Assembly: GCF_000426365.1 (NCBI RefSeq)
Contig: NZ_AUFF01000012.1
Span: forward strand, 1 to 63,900
Origin: Arenimonas composti TR7-09 = DSM 18010
Lineage (GTDB): Bacteria > Pseudomonadota > Gammaproteobacteria > Xanthomonadales > Xanthomonadaceae
Reading direction: 5' to 3'
DNA length: 63,900 bases
How positions within the stretch are numbered: position 1 is the first letter of the stretch; each line of letters begins with the position of its first letter. The notes below the pieces were generated by a model, which made no database searches, was not told the origin of the DNA, and was given only the letters and a program-made list of their open reading frames with translations. This document shows positions 25,795-34,655 of this stretch, piece by piece. Made by a program: the position numbers and the translations under genes.

Positions 25795-26910
25795 ATGCGC
25801 CTGGCCGACTTCATCCACCACGACATGGAACGCATCCTCGTCCGCTGGGAGGCGTTCGCCACGACGCGGCTGCACGCGAAAGGCATGACGTCGCTGGCGC
25901 TCCGCGACCACGCCAGGGAGATCCTGCTGGCCATCGCCCGCGACCTGCGGACCCCGCAGACACGCGAGGAACAGAGCGAGAAATCGATGGGCCGGGCCCC
26001 GGCCGATCCCGCCGCGCCGGAGACGGCCGCGCAGACGCACGCGACCCTGCGCGCCGGCAGCGCCTTCGACATCGAGGAACTGGCGTCCGAATACCGCGCG
26101 TTGCGCGCGAGCGTGCTGCGGCTCTGGGCCGACCACGGCGGCGGCGAGGCGCTGCACGTGGAGGACATGGTCCGCTTCAACGAGGCGGTCGACCAGGCGC
26201 TGGCCGAGTCGATCCAGTTCTTCGACGCCCAGGTCGAACGCTCGCGGAACCTGCTGCTGGGCATGCTCGGGCACGACATGCGCGGGCCGCTGCAGGCGAT
26301 CCTGATGACCGCCCGGACCCTCGACGCGATCGATGCCGGCGGGGCCGTCGCCGTCGCGTCGTCACGGCTGCTCCGCAGCGGCGAGCGGATGCGCGTGCTG
26401 CTGGACGACCTGGTCGACTTCAACCGCAGCAACTTCGGCCTGGGCATCGCGATCCGGCCGGCACCGGCCGACCTCGCGGTCGTGTTCTCCGACGAAGTGG
26501 AGGTGCAGCGCGCCGCCCATCCGGGCCGCCGTTTCGAACTGGCGACGTCGGGGTCGACGCAGGGCACATGGGACGCGCCGCGGCTGCAGCAGTTGCTCGG
26601 CAACCTGCTGGAGAACGCCGCGAAGTACGGCGACCCGGGGTCGACGATCCGCGTCGCGGTCGTCGACGACGCCGAAGGGGTCCGCTTCGAGGTGGCCAAC
26701 GACGGGCCGGCGATCGCGACGGACAACCTCGATGCGCTGTTCAGTCCGCTCCGGCGCGGGCCTGGCGCGCACGCGCGTGGCCCCGACGGCAGCCTGGGGC
26801 TCGGCCTGTTCATCGCCCGCGAGATCGCCCGCGCGCACGGGGGCGAGATCGGGGCCACGTCGGCGGACGGGGAAACGGTCTTTTCGGTGCGGCTGCCCCA
26901 CGCCGCATGA
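25795..26910 (+). CDS. Soluble sensor histidine kinase (RsbRD-like N-domain)
   Basis: 371 aa with no membrane segment. The N-terminal 150 residues match the RsbRD-type helical sensor (LADFIHHDMERILVRWEAFA; DIEELASEYRALRASVLRLW). HisKA follows with phosphorylation site LLGMLGHDMRGPLQAI (His near 160). The HATPase shows N-box LGNLLENAAKYGD, G1 VANDGPAI and G2 GSLGLGLFIAREIARAHGG. All catalytic motifs are intact, in contrast to the MASE1 protein at 9331. No response regulator gene is adjacent, so it is an orphan kinase; the signal is unknown. A bidirectional terminator follows at 26914. Confidence 0.9.
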   Translation: MRLADFIHHDMERILVRWEAFATTRLHAKGMTSLALRDHAREILLAIARDLRTPQTREEQSEKSMGRAPADPAAPETAAQTHATLRAGSAFDIEELASEYRALRASVLRLWADHGGGEALHVEDMVRFNEAVDQALAESIQFFDAQVERSRNLLLGMLGHDMRGPLQAILMTARTLDAIDAGGAVAVASSRLLRSGERMRVLLDDLVDFNRSNFGLGIAIRPAPADLAVVFSDEVEVQRAAHPGRRFELATSGSTQGTWDAPRLQQLLGNLLENAAKYGDPGSTIRVAVVDDAEGVRFEVANDGPAIATDNLDALFSPLRRGPGAHARGPDGSLGLGLFIAREIARAHGGEIGATSADGETVFSVRLPHAA

Positions 26911-26913
26911 CGA

Positions 26914-26940
26914 AACGGCGGCGCCCGAGGCGCCGCCGTT
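26914..26940. terminator. Bidirectional hairpin terminator
   Basis: A perfect 12-bp stem (AACGGCGGCGCC / GGCGCCGCCGTT) with a 3-nt loop lies between the convergent histidine-kinase and fasciclin genes. The A/T-rich ends are short, but the position suits both transcripts. Confidence 0.7.
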
Positions 26941-26964
26941 CCGGTACCGCACGCGCGGGAACGA

Positions 26965-27453
26965 TTACTGCCTGGTCGGCAGATTGACCTTGTCGATGCC
27001 GTGCAGGTAGCCGTTGCTCGAGTCGATGTCGGCGACCGTGATCCGTGCGCGGCCGACGGCGAGCTTGCCGTCCACCGTCGTGACCGGCGTGGTGCCGCCA
27101 CCGATCATCTTCGCCGACGGCCACTTGCCGATTTCGGCGACGCCCTTGCGGCCGCGCAGCAGGTGGCCGTTGATCAGCGCCGCCAGCTCCGGCTTGTTCT
27201 CCGGCTGGAACAGGAACTCGAGCTTGCCGGCAGGCAGCTGCTCGAAGGCCGCGTCGGTCGGCGCGAACACGGTGAACGGGCCGGGCGCGGAGAGCGTCTC
27301 GGTGAGGCCGGCCTGCTCGACGGCGCGGCCGAAGGTCTTGAACGAGCCGTTCGATGCCGCGTTCTGCAGCAGGGTCGGCACACCCGGGTTCGCGGCGGGT
27401 GCGACCGGCGGGGTGACGGCGTTCGGAACGGAAGTGCTGGACGGGTTCTTCAT
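26965..27453 (-). CDS. Fasciclin (FAS1) domain protein
   Basis: 162 aa, single FAS1 domain. Blocks are SFKTFGRAVEQAGLTETL, GPFTVFAPTDAAFEQLP, LINGHLLRGRK and the final VADIDSSNGYLHGIDKV. FAS1 domains mediate adhesion or surface contacts. Unusually for such a protein no signal peptide is visible: the N-terminus is MKNPSSTSVPNAVTPPVAPAA, so it may be cytosolic or exported by another route. GAGG lies upstream of the start. Confidence 0.9.
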   Translation of the reverse strand: MKNPSSTSVPNAVTPPVAPAANPGVPTLLQNAASNGSFKTFGRAVEQAGLTETLSAPGPFTVFAPTDAAFEQLPAGKLEFLFQPENKPELAALINGHLLRGRKGVAEIGKWPSAKMIGGGTTPVTTVDGKLAVGRARITVADIDSSNGYLHGIDKVNLPTRQ

Positions 27454-27792
27454 GGGTTGCCTCAGGGTGCGGTGCCGCGGAACGCGCGGACCGGAGCGGC
27501 CGTAGCCGTGGTCCTGCCGCGAGGCAGGACAGCGAGGCTCAGTGCGGGGTGGGTGGGCGGAAGCGTGGCGCGGCTGAGTGGCCGTTACGACATGGCGTCG
27601 TAGTGCCGGCGGACAGTGCGCGCGGAGATGTCGGCGGGGCGTGAGCGCCGCGTGCGCCGCCCCTCGCGCGGCGCGACGTCCGTGTCATCGACGGCGCCGC
27701 CGCCGACATCCCAGCTTCCGGAGTTCGCCGGGCCGTCGATTCCCGGGCACCATGGCGGCATCGCGGTGCGCCGCTGATTCGTGGGAACCCCG
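27454..27792. other. 339-bp gap with no convincing gene
   Basis: I see no credible gene here. The segment CACCATGGCGGCATCGCGG at 27748-27766 is almost identical to the segment in front of the paralogous gene at 31498, so the duplicated unit includes upstream sequence and possibly the promoter. Confidence 0.5.
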
Positions 27793-28182
27793 ATGTCGAT
27801 CCACTCCAAATCCCGCCGCGACGCCCGCCGGAAGAACGCGAAGTCCGCGCCCGCCCAGCGTCCGCCCACCGAACACGCGCACCTCGTCGACGGCCGTGGC
27901 GCGGTCTTCGGCGGTGCCGTGTGCCGCGCCGGCGCGTGGGTGCTGGTGCTCGGCGGCAAGCCCGCGGCGCGCACCGACAGCGCGGCGATGGTGCTGGCGA
28001 TGCTGAAGCACGTCGCGAGCCTGCGCGAAGGCGCCGGCGACGCGGTGCGGCTGACGCTGTCGACGCAGCTGCGCGACGCCGCCACCACCGAAGCCGCGGA
28101 AGACGGCAAGACGCTCGACGAGTACCTGGCGCAGCTCGCGGCCGAGCGCGAGGAACGCCTCGCCGAACGGCGCCCGTCCTAG
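27793..28182 (+). CDS. Conserved hypothetical protein (paralogue 1)
   Basis: 129 aa, about two-thirds identical to the product at 31498-31914. Conserved blocks are EHAHLVDGRGAVFGGAV, GKPAARTDSAAMVLAML and GDAVRLTLSTQLRDAAT. The N-terminus is strongly basic (SKSRRDARRKN). No known domain is recognised. Its stop codon overlaps that of the convergent serine hydrolase in a CTAG palindrome. The same pair (this gene plus a serine hydrolase facing it) recurs at 31498-33483, so the two may be functionally tied. Confidence 0.75.
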   Translation: MSIHSKSRRDARRKNAKSAPAQRPPTEHAHLVDGRGAVFGGAVCRAGAWVLVLGGKPAARTDSAAMVLAMLKHVASLREGAGDAVRLTLSTQLRDAATTEAAEDGKTLDEYLAQLAAEREERLAERRPS

Positions 28183-29726
28183 TCGTCGATTCGCGGCGCC
28201 GGCTGGTCGCGGCCGCCCTGGTGCAGCACCAGTCCGGTCACCCGGCCGGACGCGTCGGCGACGAAGCTGATCTGCGCGTCGACGGCTTCGAGGAAGAACT
28301 TCGACGGCGTCTCGGCGAACAGCGGGAATCGCGGCTGGTCGCCGAGGCGCAGGTGCAGCTGGCCGTCGACGAGCGTGATGTCGAACACCAGCGCCGGCGT
28401 CAGCCGGTAGCGACCGACGTAGTGGGCCAGCGCCTCCGGCGCCAGTTCGATCGCGACGCGCCGGTTCGCCAGCAGGTCGTAGCGCGCGAACACCCGTTCG
28501 GCGCGCGCGCCGGCGACCTCGCGGCGATCGCACAGCGGCCAGTCGTACTCGTTCGCCACCGCGGCGATCAGCAGGGGCACGAGCGCGTGCCCGCCGTCCG
28601 CGTTGGTCATGACGACGATGCCGTCGCCGGTATCGGCCAGCATCTCGAAATGCGCGAAGTAGCCGGCGTTGCCGCCGGAGTGGGCGAAGTAGCCGTGGGC
28701 GTCGCCGTCGCGGACGACGAAGCCCAGTCCGGTTCCGTCGTTCTGCGGCGCCAGCGCCGCGTGCGCGGTGGCCGGCGCCAGCAGGTGGCCGCTGTCGCCG
28801 CGTCGTGCTTTCGCGATGTCGATGACCAGCGTCGCCAGGTCGGTCGGTGTCGTCCACAGGCCGGCGGCCGCCAGTTCCGGATGCCGGCGCCAGCCGCCTT
28901 CGAGCGGTGTGCCGGTACCGGTGTGCCCGTGCGCGGCGCGGGCGCGCATTCCCTCCGGCAGCGGCAGCGCGAACGTGCTGTCGTGCAGGCCCAGCGGCGC
29001 CAGCACGGTGTCGTGCACGATGTCGGCGAAGGGGCGTCGCAGCTCGTCTTCCAGCGCGAGCTGCAGCAGCGTGTAGCCCAGACCGCTGTACGCGACCTCC
29101 GTGCCCGGCGGCGTCAGCACCCGCGCCGGCGGGTTGTTGGCCGGCGCCGTGCCGGCGAGCACGTCGACGAGCGTGGGCAGCGCTTCGTCCGGCCCGTAGC
29201 CGGCGAAACCGCCGGGCGTGATGCCGCCGGCGTGCGCGAGCAGCCGGCGCAGCGTCACGTCGCCCCCGGCACCGGCCCCCGGCTCCGGCGCCGGAAGCGT
29301 CCACGACCGCAGGTAGTCGCCGATGCCGGCGTCGAGGTCCATGCGCCCGGCGTCGACTTCGCGCAGCACCGCCAGCGCCGTCACCGGCTTGGCGATCGAG
29401 GCGGCCTGGAAGAGCGTGCGCGACGTCACCGGCGATTCCTCCGGGCCGGTGCGGCCGACGCCGTAGCTCCGGATCCAGGCGATGCGGTAGTCGTCGATCA
29501 CCGCGATGCCGACGCCGGGCACGCCGAGCGCCTGCATCCATTGTTCGAGCGACAGCTGCAGGCGGCGTTCGCCGTCGGTGACCGCGGGCAGCGCGGACGC
29601 GATGCGCTGGATGCGTGCATCGGCCGCGGGATCGGGCCGCGGCGGGGTCGCCACCGCCTGGCCGAGCGTCGTCGCCAGCAGGAAGAAGATCGCCAGGCCA
29701 TCGAAAGGCCGCGCTGCACGTGTCAT
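28179..29726 (-). CDS. Beta-lactamase-family serine hydrolase (copy 1)
   Basis: 515-aa exported protein of the class C beta-lactamase / penicillin-binding-protein-like family. Signal peptide FDGLAIFFLLATTLGQAVA; start at 29726 follows GGGGGA. The active-site motif SIAKPV (Ser-x-x-Lys) lies near residue 108. The second motif is YSGLGY where Tyr-x-Asn is usual, and the third is HSGGNAGYF. The C-terminal 120 residues form a lipocalin-like or DUF3471-like beta domain. It probably acts as a peptidase or esterase; antibiotic resistance should not be inferred. Confidence 0.85.
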   Translation of the reverse strand: MTRAARPFDGLAIFFLLATTLGQAVATPPRPDPAADARIQRIASALPAVTDGERRLQLSLEQWMQALGVPGVGIAVIDDYRIAWIRSYGVGRTGPEESPVTSRTLFQAASIAKPVTALAVLREVDAGRMDLDAGIGDYLRSWTLPAPEPGAGAGGDVTLRRLLAHAGGITPGGFAGYGPDEALPTLVDVLAGTAPANNPPARVLTPPGTEVAYSGLGYTLLQLALEDELRRPFADIVHDTVLAPLGLHDSTFALPLPEGMRARAAHGHTGTGTPLEGGWRRHPELAAAGLWTTPTDLATLVIDIAKARRGDSGHLLAPATAHAALAPQNDGTGLGFVVRDGDAHGYFAHSGGNAGYFAHFEMLADTGDGIVVMTNADGGHALVPLLIAAVANEYDWPLCDRREVAGARAERVFARYDLLANRRVAIELAPEALAHYVGRYRLTPALVFDITLVDGQLHLRLGDQPRFPLFAETPSKFFLEAVDAQISFVADASGRVTGLVLHQGGRDQPAPRIDD

Positions 29727-30031
29727 CGGTTCCCCCGTCGCGTGGCCGCCCGGCCGGCGGCCGCGTCGGACCCGGGCGGGCCTCGACCGTTGCACACGCG
29801 TTCGAGCGGGGTCAACACGCACCGCGCGACGGCTCTCCCGACCCGCGTGTCCGCGCGGAACCGGTGGGAGTACAGTCCCGGGCGAGCCCCGACGTACGCG
29901 GCGCTCGCAGCTCGCGGCGCGGATGCCCGAGCACGCGCTGTGGAACCGCCGTCGTCGTCGCGCATACAGTGCCGGCGAACGGGTCCGCACCGGGAAACGC
30001 CCGGTTCACGCGCGGCGTGGAGGATTCCGCC
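29727..30031. other. Divergent intergenic region
   Basis: 305 bp separate the start of the serine hydrolase (minus) and that of the VOC lipoprotein (plus). No gene, clear promoter box or repeat could be recognised; a short GC-rich palindrome (CGGCCGGCGGCCG) lies near 29752. Confidence 0.4.
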
Positions 30032-30634
30032 ATGCGCCTGATTCCGCCATTCCTCGCGTTCGCGACGCTTTCCGCCGGCGGGTGCGCGGCGCCGGTGCCC
30101 TCCGCGTCCGCGCCACCCGCCGATCGCCCGCGCCCCGCGGAACCCGCCGCGCCCACGGAACCTGCGCCACCCGCGGAACCCGCCGCGCCCGTCGCCGGCG
30201 CGAAGCCCGCGGCCGTCTCGACCCTCCCGCCCGCGGGCCGGGACACCTGCCGCGCCGGCGACTACCGCGCGCTGATCGGCGTCGACCACCGCGACGTGCC
30301 CGCGGCGCCCGACGACCTCGTCCTCGGCCAGCCGTTCCTGCTGCTGCGCGGCGGGCCGCAGTTCCCGTTCACCGAAGCCGTGAGTTTCCAGGTCGCCATC
30401 GACGACCAGGCGGAAACGGACCGGCTGTGGAGCGCGATCGTCGACACCGGCGGCCAGGAATCCGACTGCGGCTGGTGCAAGGACCGCTACGGCCTGAGCT
30501 GGCAGATCACGCCGCGCCGCCTCACCGAACTGATCAATGCCGGCGGCGAGACGGCCGCGCGCGCGTTCGGCGCGATGATGACGATGCGGAAGATCGACAT
30601 CGCCGCGCTCGACCGCGCCGTCGCCGCCGGCTGA
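30032..30634 (+). CDS. Lipoprotein-like protein fused to the C-terminal half of a PhnB-type VOC domain
   Basis: 200 aa. The N-terminus is a likely lipoprotein signal (LSAGGC) followed by a Pro/Ala/Glu repeat linker. From about residue 100 it matches the second half of a PhnB/3-demethylubiquinone-methyltransferase-like VOC protein (FLLLRGGPQFPFTEAVSFQV, CGWCKDRYGLSWQITPRRL). The first beta-alpha-beta half of the fold is absent. A near copy of this half-domain occurs at 40566-40916. A complete metal site is unlikely, so it may be a binding or degenerate protein. GTGGAGGA upstream supports the start. Confidence 0.7.
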   Translation: MRLIPPFLAFATLSAGGCAAPVPSASAPPADRPRPAEPAAPTEPAPPAEPAAPVAGAKPAAVSTLPPAGRDTCRAGDYRALIGVDHRDVPAAPDDLVLGQPFLLLRGGPQFPFTEAVSFQVAIDDQAETDRLWSAIVDTGGQESDCGWCKDRYGLSWQITPRRLTELINAGGETAARAFGAMMTMRKIDIAALDRAVAAG

Positions 30635-30644
30635 TCCGCCACGG

Positions 30645-30760
30645 TTGACCTTTCCACGGTGACCTGGCGGGCGCGTCCAGGCACCTGGAACGCGCGCGCA
30701 TCCTGGGCCATCGCTTCGTGATCCCGCATGTGCGCAGCCACGTCGCGACGCAGCGCGTGT
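30645..30760 (+). pseudogene. DUF3703 gene remnant with MerR-type promoter fragment
   Basis: TTGACCTTTCCACGGT at 30645-30660 matches the promoter region of the Cys-rich/DUF3703 operon at 42537. From 30661 the sequence jumps to the middle of DUF3703 (SRHLERARILGHRFVIPHVRSHV, compare FRHLERAHIIGQRWTIPHVRSHL). Compared with the intact locus about 246 bp are missing at this junction, removing the Cys-rich gene and the DUF3703 start. Downstream to 31037 no further gene is recognised. Confidence 0.7.
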
Positions 30761-31037
30761 TCGCCGTTGCGCTGCCGCATGCGGCGGCGGTGGTGAGAAA
30801 GGCCGCAGTTCACCGGCCGCGCGCCAGGGTATCGGGTTCCCCTCGCAGAACGCGCACGGGGGCGTGGGAACGATCCGCGACCGCCGGTGGATGCCTCCGG
30901 ATGCGCTCCCTGGACCTCACCATTGGCCGGTTCACCGGAACGTCATCGACCTCGACGGCGATCCCCACGTTACCCGCGTCCCTGGCGGCGGCGTGTTATT
31001 CATCCGGTCGTGACCGGACGTTGCCCGAGATGAGCCG

Positions 31038-31448
31038 ATGCCGACCCGCCCCTGCGTCGCGGCGCTGACCACCCTCGTCCTGCTCGCGCTGCCGTCCATC
31101 GCGCTCGCCAGCGATCCGCGGGGAGCCTTCTACGCGCTCGTCGCCTGGCCGATGCTGGCCCTGCAGGCGCTGTTCCTGGGGCTCGCGCTGCGCTTCCCGA
31201 AGACGACCCTGGTGCTGGAGGCGATCTGGCTGGTGCCGGTGCTGCTGCTGCTCGCCGCCGCGCTGCAGGCCGGCGGCGTCGACGGGCTGATGCGCGACAT
31301 GGGGCCGCTACCGGAATTCATCTTCGGCGGCCTTTTCGCCGCGCTCGTGGTCTGCGGCTTCGCCTGGGCGCGGCTGCCGGTCGCCGCTGCGAAGGCCGGC
31401 CGCGCTGGCGATGTTCACGCAGGTGATCGCCGCGACGGCGAATCCTAG
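31038..31448 (+). CDS. Small membrane protein of unknown function
   Basis: 136 aa. Signal-like first segment (VAALTTLVLLALPSIALA) and three further hydrophobic stretches (FYALVAWPMLALQALFLGLAL, LEAIWLVPVLLLLAAALQA, FIFGGLFAALVVCGFAW). The C-terminal tail is polar. No domain is recognised. The gene ends 49 nt before the second hypothetical paralogue on the same strand. Confidence 0.6.
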   Translation: MPTRPCVAALTTLVLLALPSIALASDPRGAFYALVAWPMLALQALFLGLALRFPKTTLVLEAIWLVPVLLLLAAALQAGGVDGLMRDMGPLPEFIFGGLFAALVVCGFAWARLPVAAAKAGRAGDVHAGDRRDGES

Positions 31449-31497
31449 CCACCATGGCGGCCATCGCGGCCCGCCGCACCGCATCGAGGAAACGCCC

Positions 31498-31914
31498 ATG
31501 TCGATCACTTCCAAGGCCCGCCGCGACGCCCGCAAGCGGAGAGAGAAGGCCGCGCCGCGCGGACGGCCGCTGGTCGAACACGCGCACATCGCCGACGGCA
31601 GCGGCGCGGTCTTCGGCGGCGCGGTGCGCAAGGGCGACGAGTGGGTGCTCGTGCTCAACGGCAAGCCGGCCGCGCGCACCGACAGCGCGGCGATGGTGCT
31701 GGCGATGCTCCGCCACATCGCCGCGCTGCGCGACGGCGCCGGCGATGCCGTGCGGCTGACGATGTCGACCCAGCTGCGCGACGCCGCCACCGCCGAGGCC
31801 GAGGCCGAGGGCAAGACCCTCGACGCGTACCTGGACCAGCTCGAGGCGGAGCGGGAAGAGCGGGCGGCGGAGAAGGCGGCGGGTGGTGCGGTCGCGCCCG
31901 GGGCGATGCACTGA
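31498..31914 (+). CDS. Conserved hypothetical protein (paralogue 2)
   Basis: 138 aa, paralogue of 27793-28182 with the same blocks (EHAHIADGSGAVFGGAV, GKPAARTDSAAMVLAML, VRLTMSTQLRDAAT) and a basic N-terminus. GAGGAAACGCCC before the ATG supports the start at 31498. It faces a beta-lactamase-family gene as in the first locus. Function unknown; the predicted fold is small alpha/beta with a charged C-terminal helix. Confidence 0.75.
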   Translation: MSITSKARRDARKRREKAAPRGRPLVEHAHIADGSGAVFGGAVRKGDEWVLVLNGKPAARTDSAAMVLAMLRHIAALRDGAGDAVRLTMSTQLRDAATAEAEAEGKTLDAYLDQLEAEREERAAEKAAGGAVAPGAMH

Positions 31915-31983
31915 CCCGCCATTGCGACCGGGTGAAGACCCTGCGCGGCGAACCTGCTCCGCGAAGCGCGACAAGACTTCCGG

Positions 31984-33483
31984 CTAATCGTCGCGGCGCA
32001 GCACGATCGCGAACGGCAGCAGGTGGTCCAGCCGCGCCGGCGACGCATACGCCACCACCGCCCCGTCGAGCCGATCGCCGCTGCGCACCAGCTTGAGCAG
32101 CAGCAGCGGCGTTTCGCCCGCGGCAAGATCGCGCGCGGGCAGCCGCCCGGGCAGGGCGGCGATGAAGATGTCGCCATTGACCATCGCGCCGAATTCGGCG
32201 GTGAAGTCCTCGCCGTCGGCACCGGGCAGGGCCAGCGCACCGCTGCCGTCGGCGCGCAGCTCGAGCGAGGCCGGCAGCGCGCGGCCGTCGACGTGGACCT
32301 CGCCGCGCCAGCGGCCCGGGAAGCCGTCCTGGCCGGTGAACGGCGCATACGCCGCCACCGGCACCAGCGCCTCCGCCTGCGCCGCCGGCAGCAGCGCGAC
32401 CAGCGCCGCATCGGCGAGCGCCTGCGTGAGTGCGTTGACGTCGCTGCGGTTGGCGAGCACGACGATCGCGATGCCGTGCTCCGGATCCAGCCGCAGCAGG
32501 CTGCTGGCGCCGGGCATGCCGCCTTCGTGCCAGACCTCGCGGCGGCCGTCGCCGGTGCGGCGCAGGTACCAGCCGAGGCCGTAGGCGGCGTCGCCATAGA
32601 CGTGCTGGAAGGCGCCGGGGTCGGCGACCTGCTGCATGCGCGCGACCGTCGCGCGATCGAGCCGGGGACCCTCGCCGCCGCGCAGGTGGAAGTCGGCGAA
32701 GCGCAGCAGGTCGCGGGCGCTGGCCCAGCCGTTGCCGGCGCCGGGGGTGTCGTTGTGCAGCGGCGGCAGGCGGGCGCCGTCGCTGCCGTAGCGCACGGCG
32801 GCGTCGCGGCCGGGTTCCGGTTCGCCGATGAAGCTGTTCGTCATCGCGAGTGGCGCGAACACTTCGGCCGCCATCGCGTCGGCGAAGTCGCGGCGGGCGT
32901 GGATCGCCACGAATTCGCCGAGCAGGCCGTAGCCGAGGTTCGCGTACTCGGCGACGCGGCCCGGCGTCGCCACCAGGGTGCCGTAACGCGCGAACTGCGC
33001 CATCAACGGCGGCCCGGGGCGCGCGTCGCCGTAGTGGATGCGCGCATAGGTGGCGAGGCCGGCGGTGTGCCCCAGCAGTTGGCGCAGGCTGACGTCGCGC
33101 GCGTGGCCGGCGGCGTCGCGGAACACGAAGACCGGCGCGTGCGCGTGTTCCGGCATGTTCGCCATCACGGGGGTGTCGAGATCCAGGCCCTTGCGCTGCA
33201 CGACCGCCATCACCGCGGTCGCGGTCAGCGGCTTGGTCAGCGAGGCCAGCGGGAAGGCGGTGTCCGGCGTCGCCGGTGTTCCTGCCTCGACGTCGGCGAA
33301 CCCGAAGCCGCGGGCGTACAGCACCTCGCCGTCGCGCGCCACCGCGACGACCAGCGAGGGCGTGCTGCCGTCGGCGACCGCGCGTTCCGCGAGCGCATCG
33401 ACGCCGCCGAAATCCGGCGCCTGCGCCGTCGCCTGCGTTCCGGCCGCGAGCGACAGCACGAAGACCAACAGGCGCAGGGACAT
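31984..33483 (-). CDS. Beta-lactamase-family serine hydrolase (copy 2)
   Basis: 499-aa exported hydrolase. Signal peptide MSLRLLVFVLSLAAGTQATA, start supported by GAGGAG. Active-site motifs SLTKPL (Ser-x-x-Lys), YANLGYG (Tyr-x-Asn) and HEGGMPG are all present, unlike copy 1 where the Asn is Gly. The C-terminal part (about 370-499) is a beta-rich accessory domain. It is probably co-transcribed with the GlxA-type regulator 15 nt upstream, which may control it. Confidence 0.87.
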   Translation of the reverse strand: MSLRLLVFVLSLAAGTQATAQAPDFGGVDALAERAVADGSTPSLVVAVARDGEVLYARGFGFADVEAGTPATPDTAFPLASLTKPLTATAVMAVVQRKGLDLDTPVMANMPEHAHAPVFVFRDAAGHARDVSLRQLLGHTAGLATYARIHYGDARPGPPLMAQFARYGTLVATPGRVAEYANLGYGLLGEFVAIHARRDFADAMAAEVFAPLAMTNSFIGEPEPGRDAAVRYGSDGARLPPLHNDTPGAGNGWASARDLLRFADFHLRGGEGPRLDRATVARMQQVADPGAFQHVYGDAAYGLGWYLRRTGDGRREVWHEGGMPGASSLLRLDPEHGIAIVVLANRSDVNALTQALADAALVALLPAAQAEALVPVAAYAPFTGQDGFPGRWRGEVHVDGRALPASLELRADGSGALALPGADGEDFTAEFGAMVNGDIFIAALPGRLPARDLAAGETPLLLLKLVRSGDRLDGAVVAYASPARLDHLLPFAIVLRRDD

Positions 33484-33498
33484 CGCGATCTCCTCGGA

Positions 33499-34503
33499 TC
33501 AGGGCGGCGTGGTCGCCGCGAAGCGGGCACGGAACGACGACGGCGGCACGCCATAGTGGCGTTCGAAGGCGCGGCGGAACACGTCGGTGCTGCGAAAGCC
33601 CACCGCGGCGGCGACCGCGTCGATGCCGGCGCCGGCGAGCAGGCGTTCGCCGGCCTCCTCGACCCGCAGCCGTTCGACGCAGGCGGCGGGCGTGATCCCG
33701 AGCGCATCGCGGAAACGCCGCGTCAGTTGCCGCGGGCTCACATGGCAGCGTTCGGCGAGCCGTTCCACCGACAGGTCGCCGGCGAGGTTCGTGAGCATCC
33801 ACTCGCGCAGTTCGGCCAGCCGGCCGGCGCTGCCGCCCTGGAACGCCAGGCGTTCGGAGTACTGGCGCTGGCCGCCGGCGCGGCGCACGTGCACGACCAG
33901 CTCGCGCGCGACCGCCAGCGCCAGGCGCGGGCCGTGGTCCTGCTCGATCAGCGCCAGCGCGAGGTCGATGCCGGCGGTGACGCCGGCGGACGTGTAGCAG
34001 CGGCCGGCGCGGATCCAGATCGCGTCGGCGTCGACGTCGACAGCCGGATAGCGCGCCGCCAGTTCGGCCGCGAAGCGCCAGTGCGTCGTCGCGCGCCGGC
34101 CGTCGAGCAGGCCGGCCTCGGCCAGCGCCCAGGCACCGGTGCACACCGAAGCGATGCGGCGGGTCGCGCGCTGCCGCGTACGCAGCCAGCCGGCGGCGGC
34201 GCGCAGCCGGCGCGGCTCGCGCAGGCCGGCACCGCCGGGCACGATCACGGTGTCGAGCGCCGGTGCTGCCGCCATCGCGCAATCGGGCTGCAGGCGCAGG
34301 CCCGGCTCCGAGGCGAAGGCGGACTTTCCATCGACTCCCAGCACGAGCAGCCGGTACGGCCGCGGTGTCGCGCCGCCTTCCCGGCCTTCGCCGGGCAGCA
34401 GCGCGTTCGCGGTCGCGAAGGCCTCCAGCGGCCCGGTCAGGTCGAGCGCGGTGATGCCCGGATAACCGAGGAAACCGATGCTGCGCGGGCGGGGAGCGGC
34501 CAT
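33499..34503 (-). CDS. GlxA-family transcriptional regulator (DJ-1/PfpI + AraC HTH)
   Basis: 334 aa. Residues 1-200 form a class I glutamine-amidotransferase-like (DJ-1/PfpI) domain with VIVPGGAGL and the nucleophile elbow SVCTGAWALAEAGLL (Cys present). Residues 220-325 form an AraC-type double helix-turn-helix (DLSVERLAERCHVSPRQLTRRF; IDAVAAAVGFRSTDVFRRAF). Typical members sense small metabolites and activate nearby genes. The adjacent co-directional serine hydrolase is the likely target. Confidence 0.9.
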   Translation of the reverse strand: MAAPRPRSIGFLGYPGITALDLTGPLEAFATANALLPGEGREGGATPRPYRLLVLGVDGKSAFASEPGLRLQPDCAMAAAPALDTVIVPGGAGLREPRRLRAAAGWLRTRQRATRRIASVCTGAWALAEAGLLDGRRATTHWRFAAELAARYPAVDVDADAIWIRAGRCYTSAGVTAGIDLALALIEQDHGPRLALAVARELVVHVRRAGGQRQYSERLAFQGGSAGRLAELREWMLTNLAGDLSVERLAERCHVSPRQLTRRFRDALGITPAACVERLRVEEAGERLLAGAGIDAVAAAVGFRSTDVFRRAFERHYGVPPSSFRARFAATTPP

Positions 34504-34655
34504 GTGGCGATGCTGGTCCGGCGCGGGCGTGGCCGCAAGGACGGGGTTCCGACGAATCCGGACGCCGGATCGGGTCAGTGCGGCGCTGGCCGGCGGGCCT
34601 CGACCGGTGCGGTACCGGCGCCTACAGTTCCCGCATCCCCGACGGAAAACCCCGA

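Noticed and set aside
28179-33483. Serine hydrolases as beta-lactam resistance genes
   Set aside because: Both belong to the broad serine beta-lactamase-like family that includes esterases and peptidases; nothing in sequence indicates antibiotic hydrolysis.
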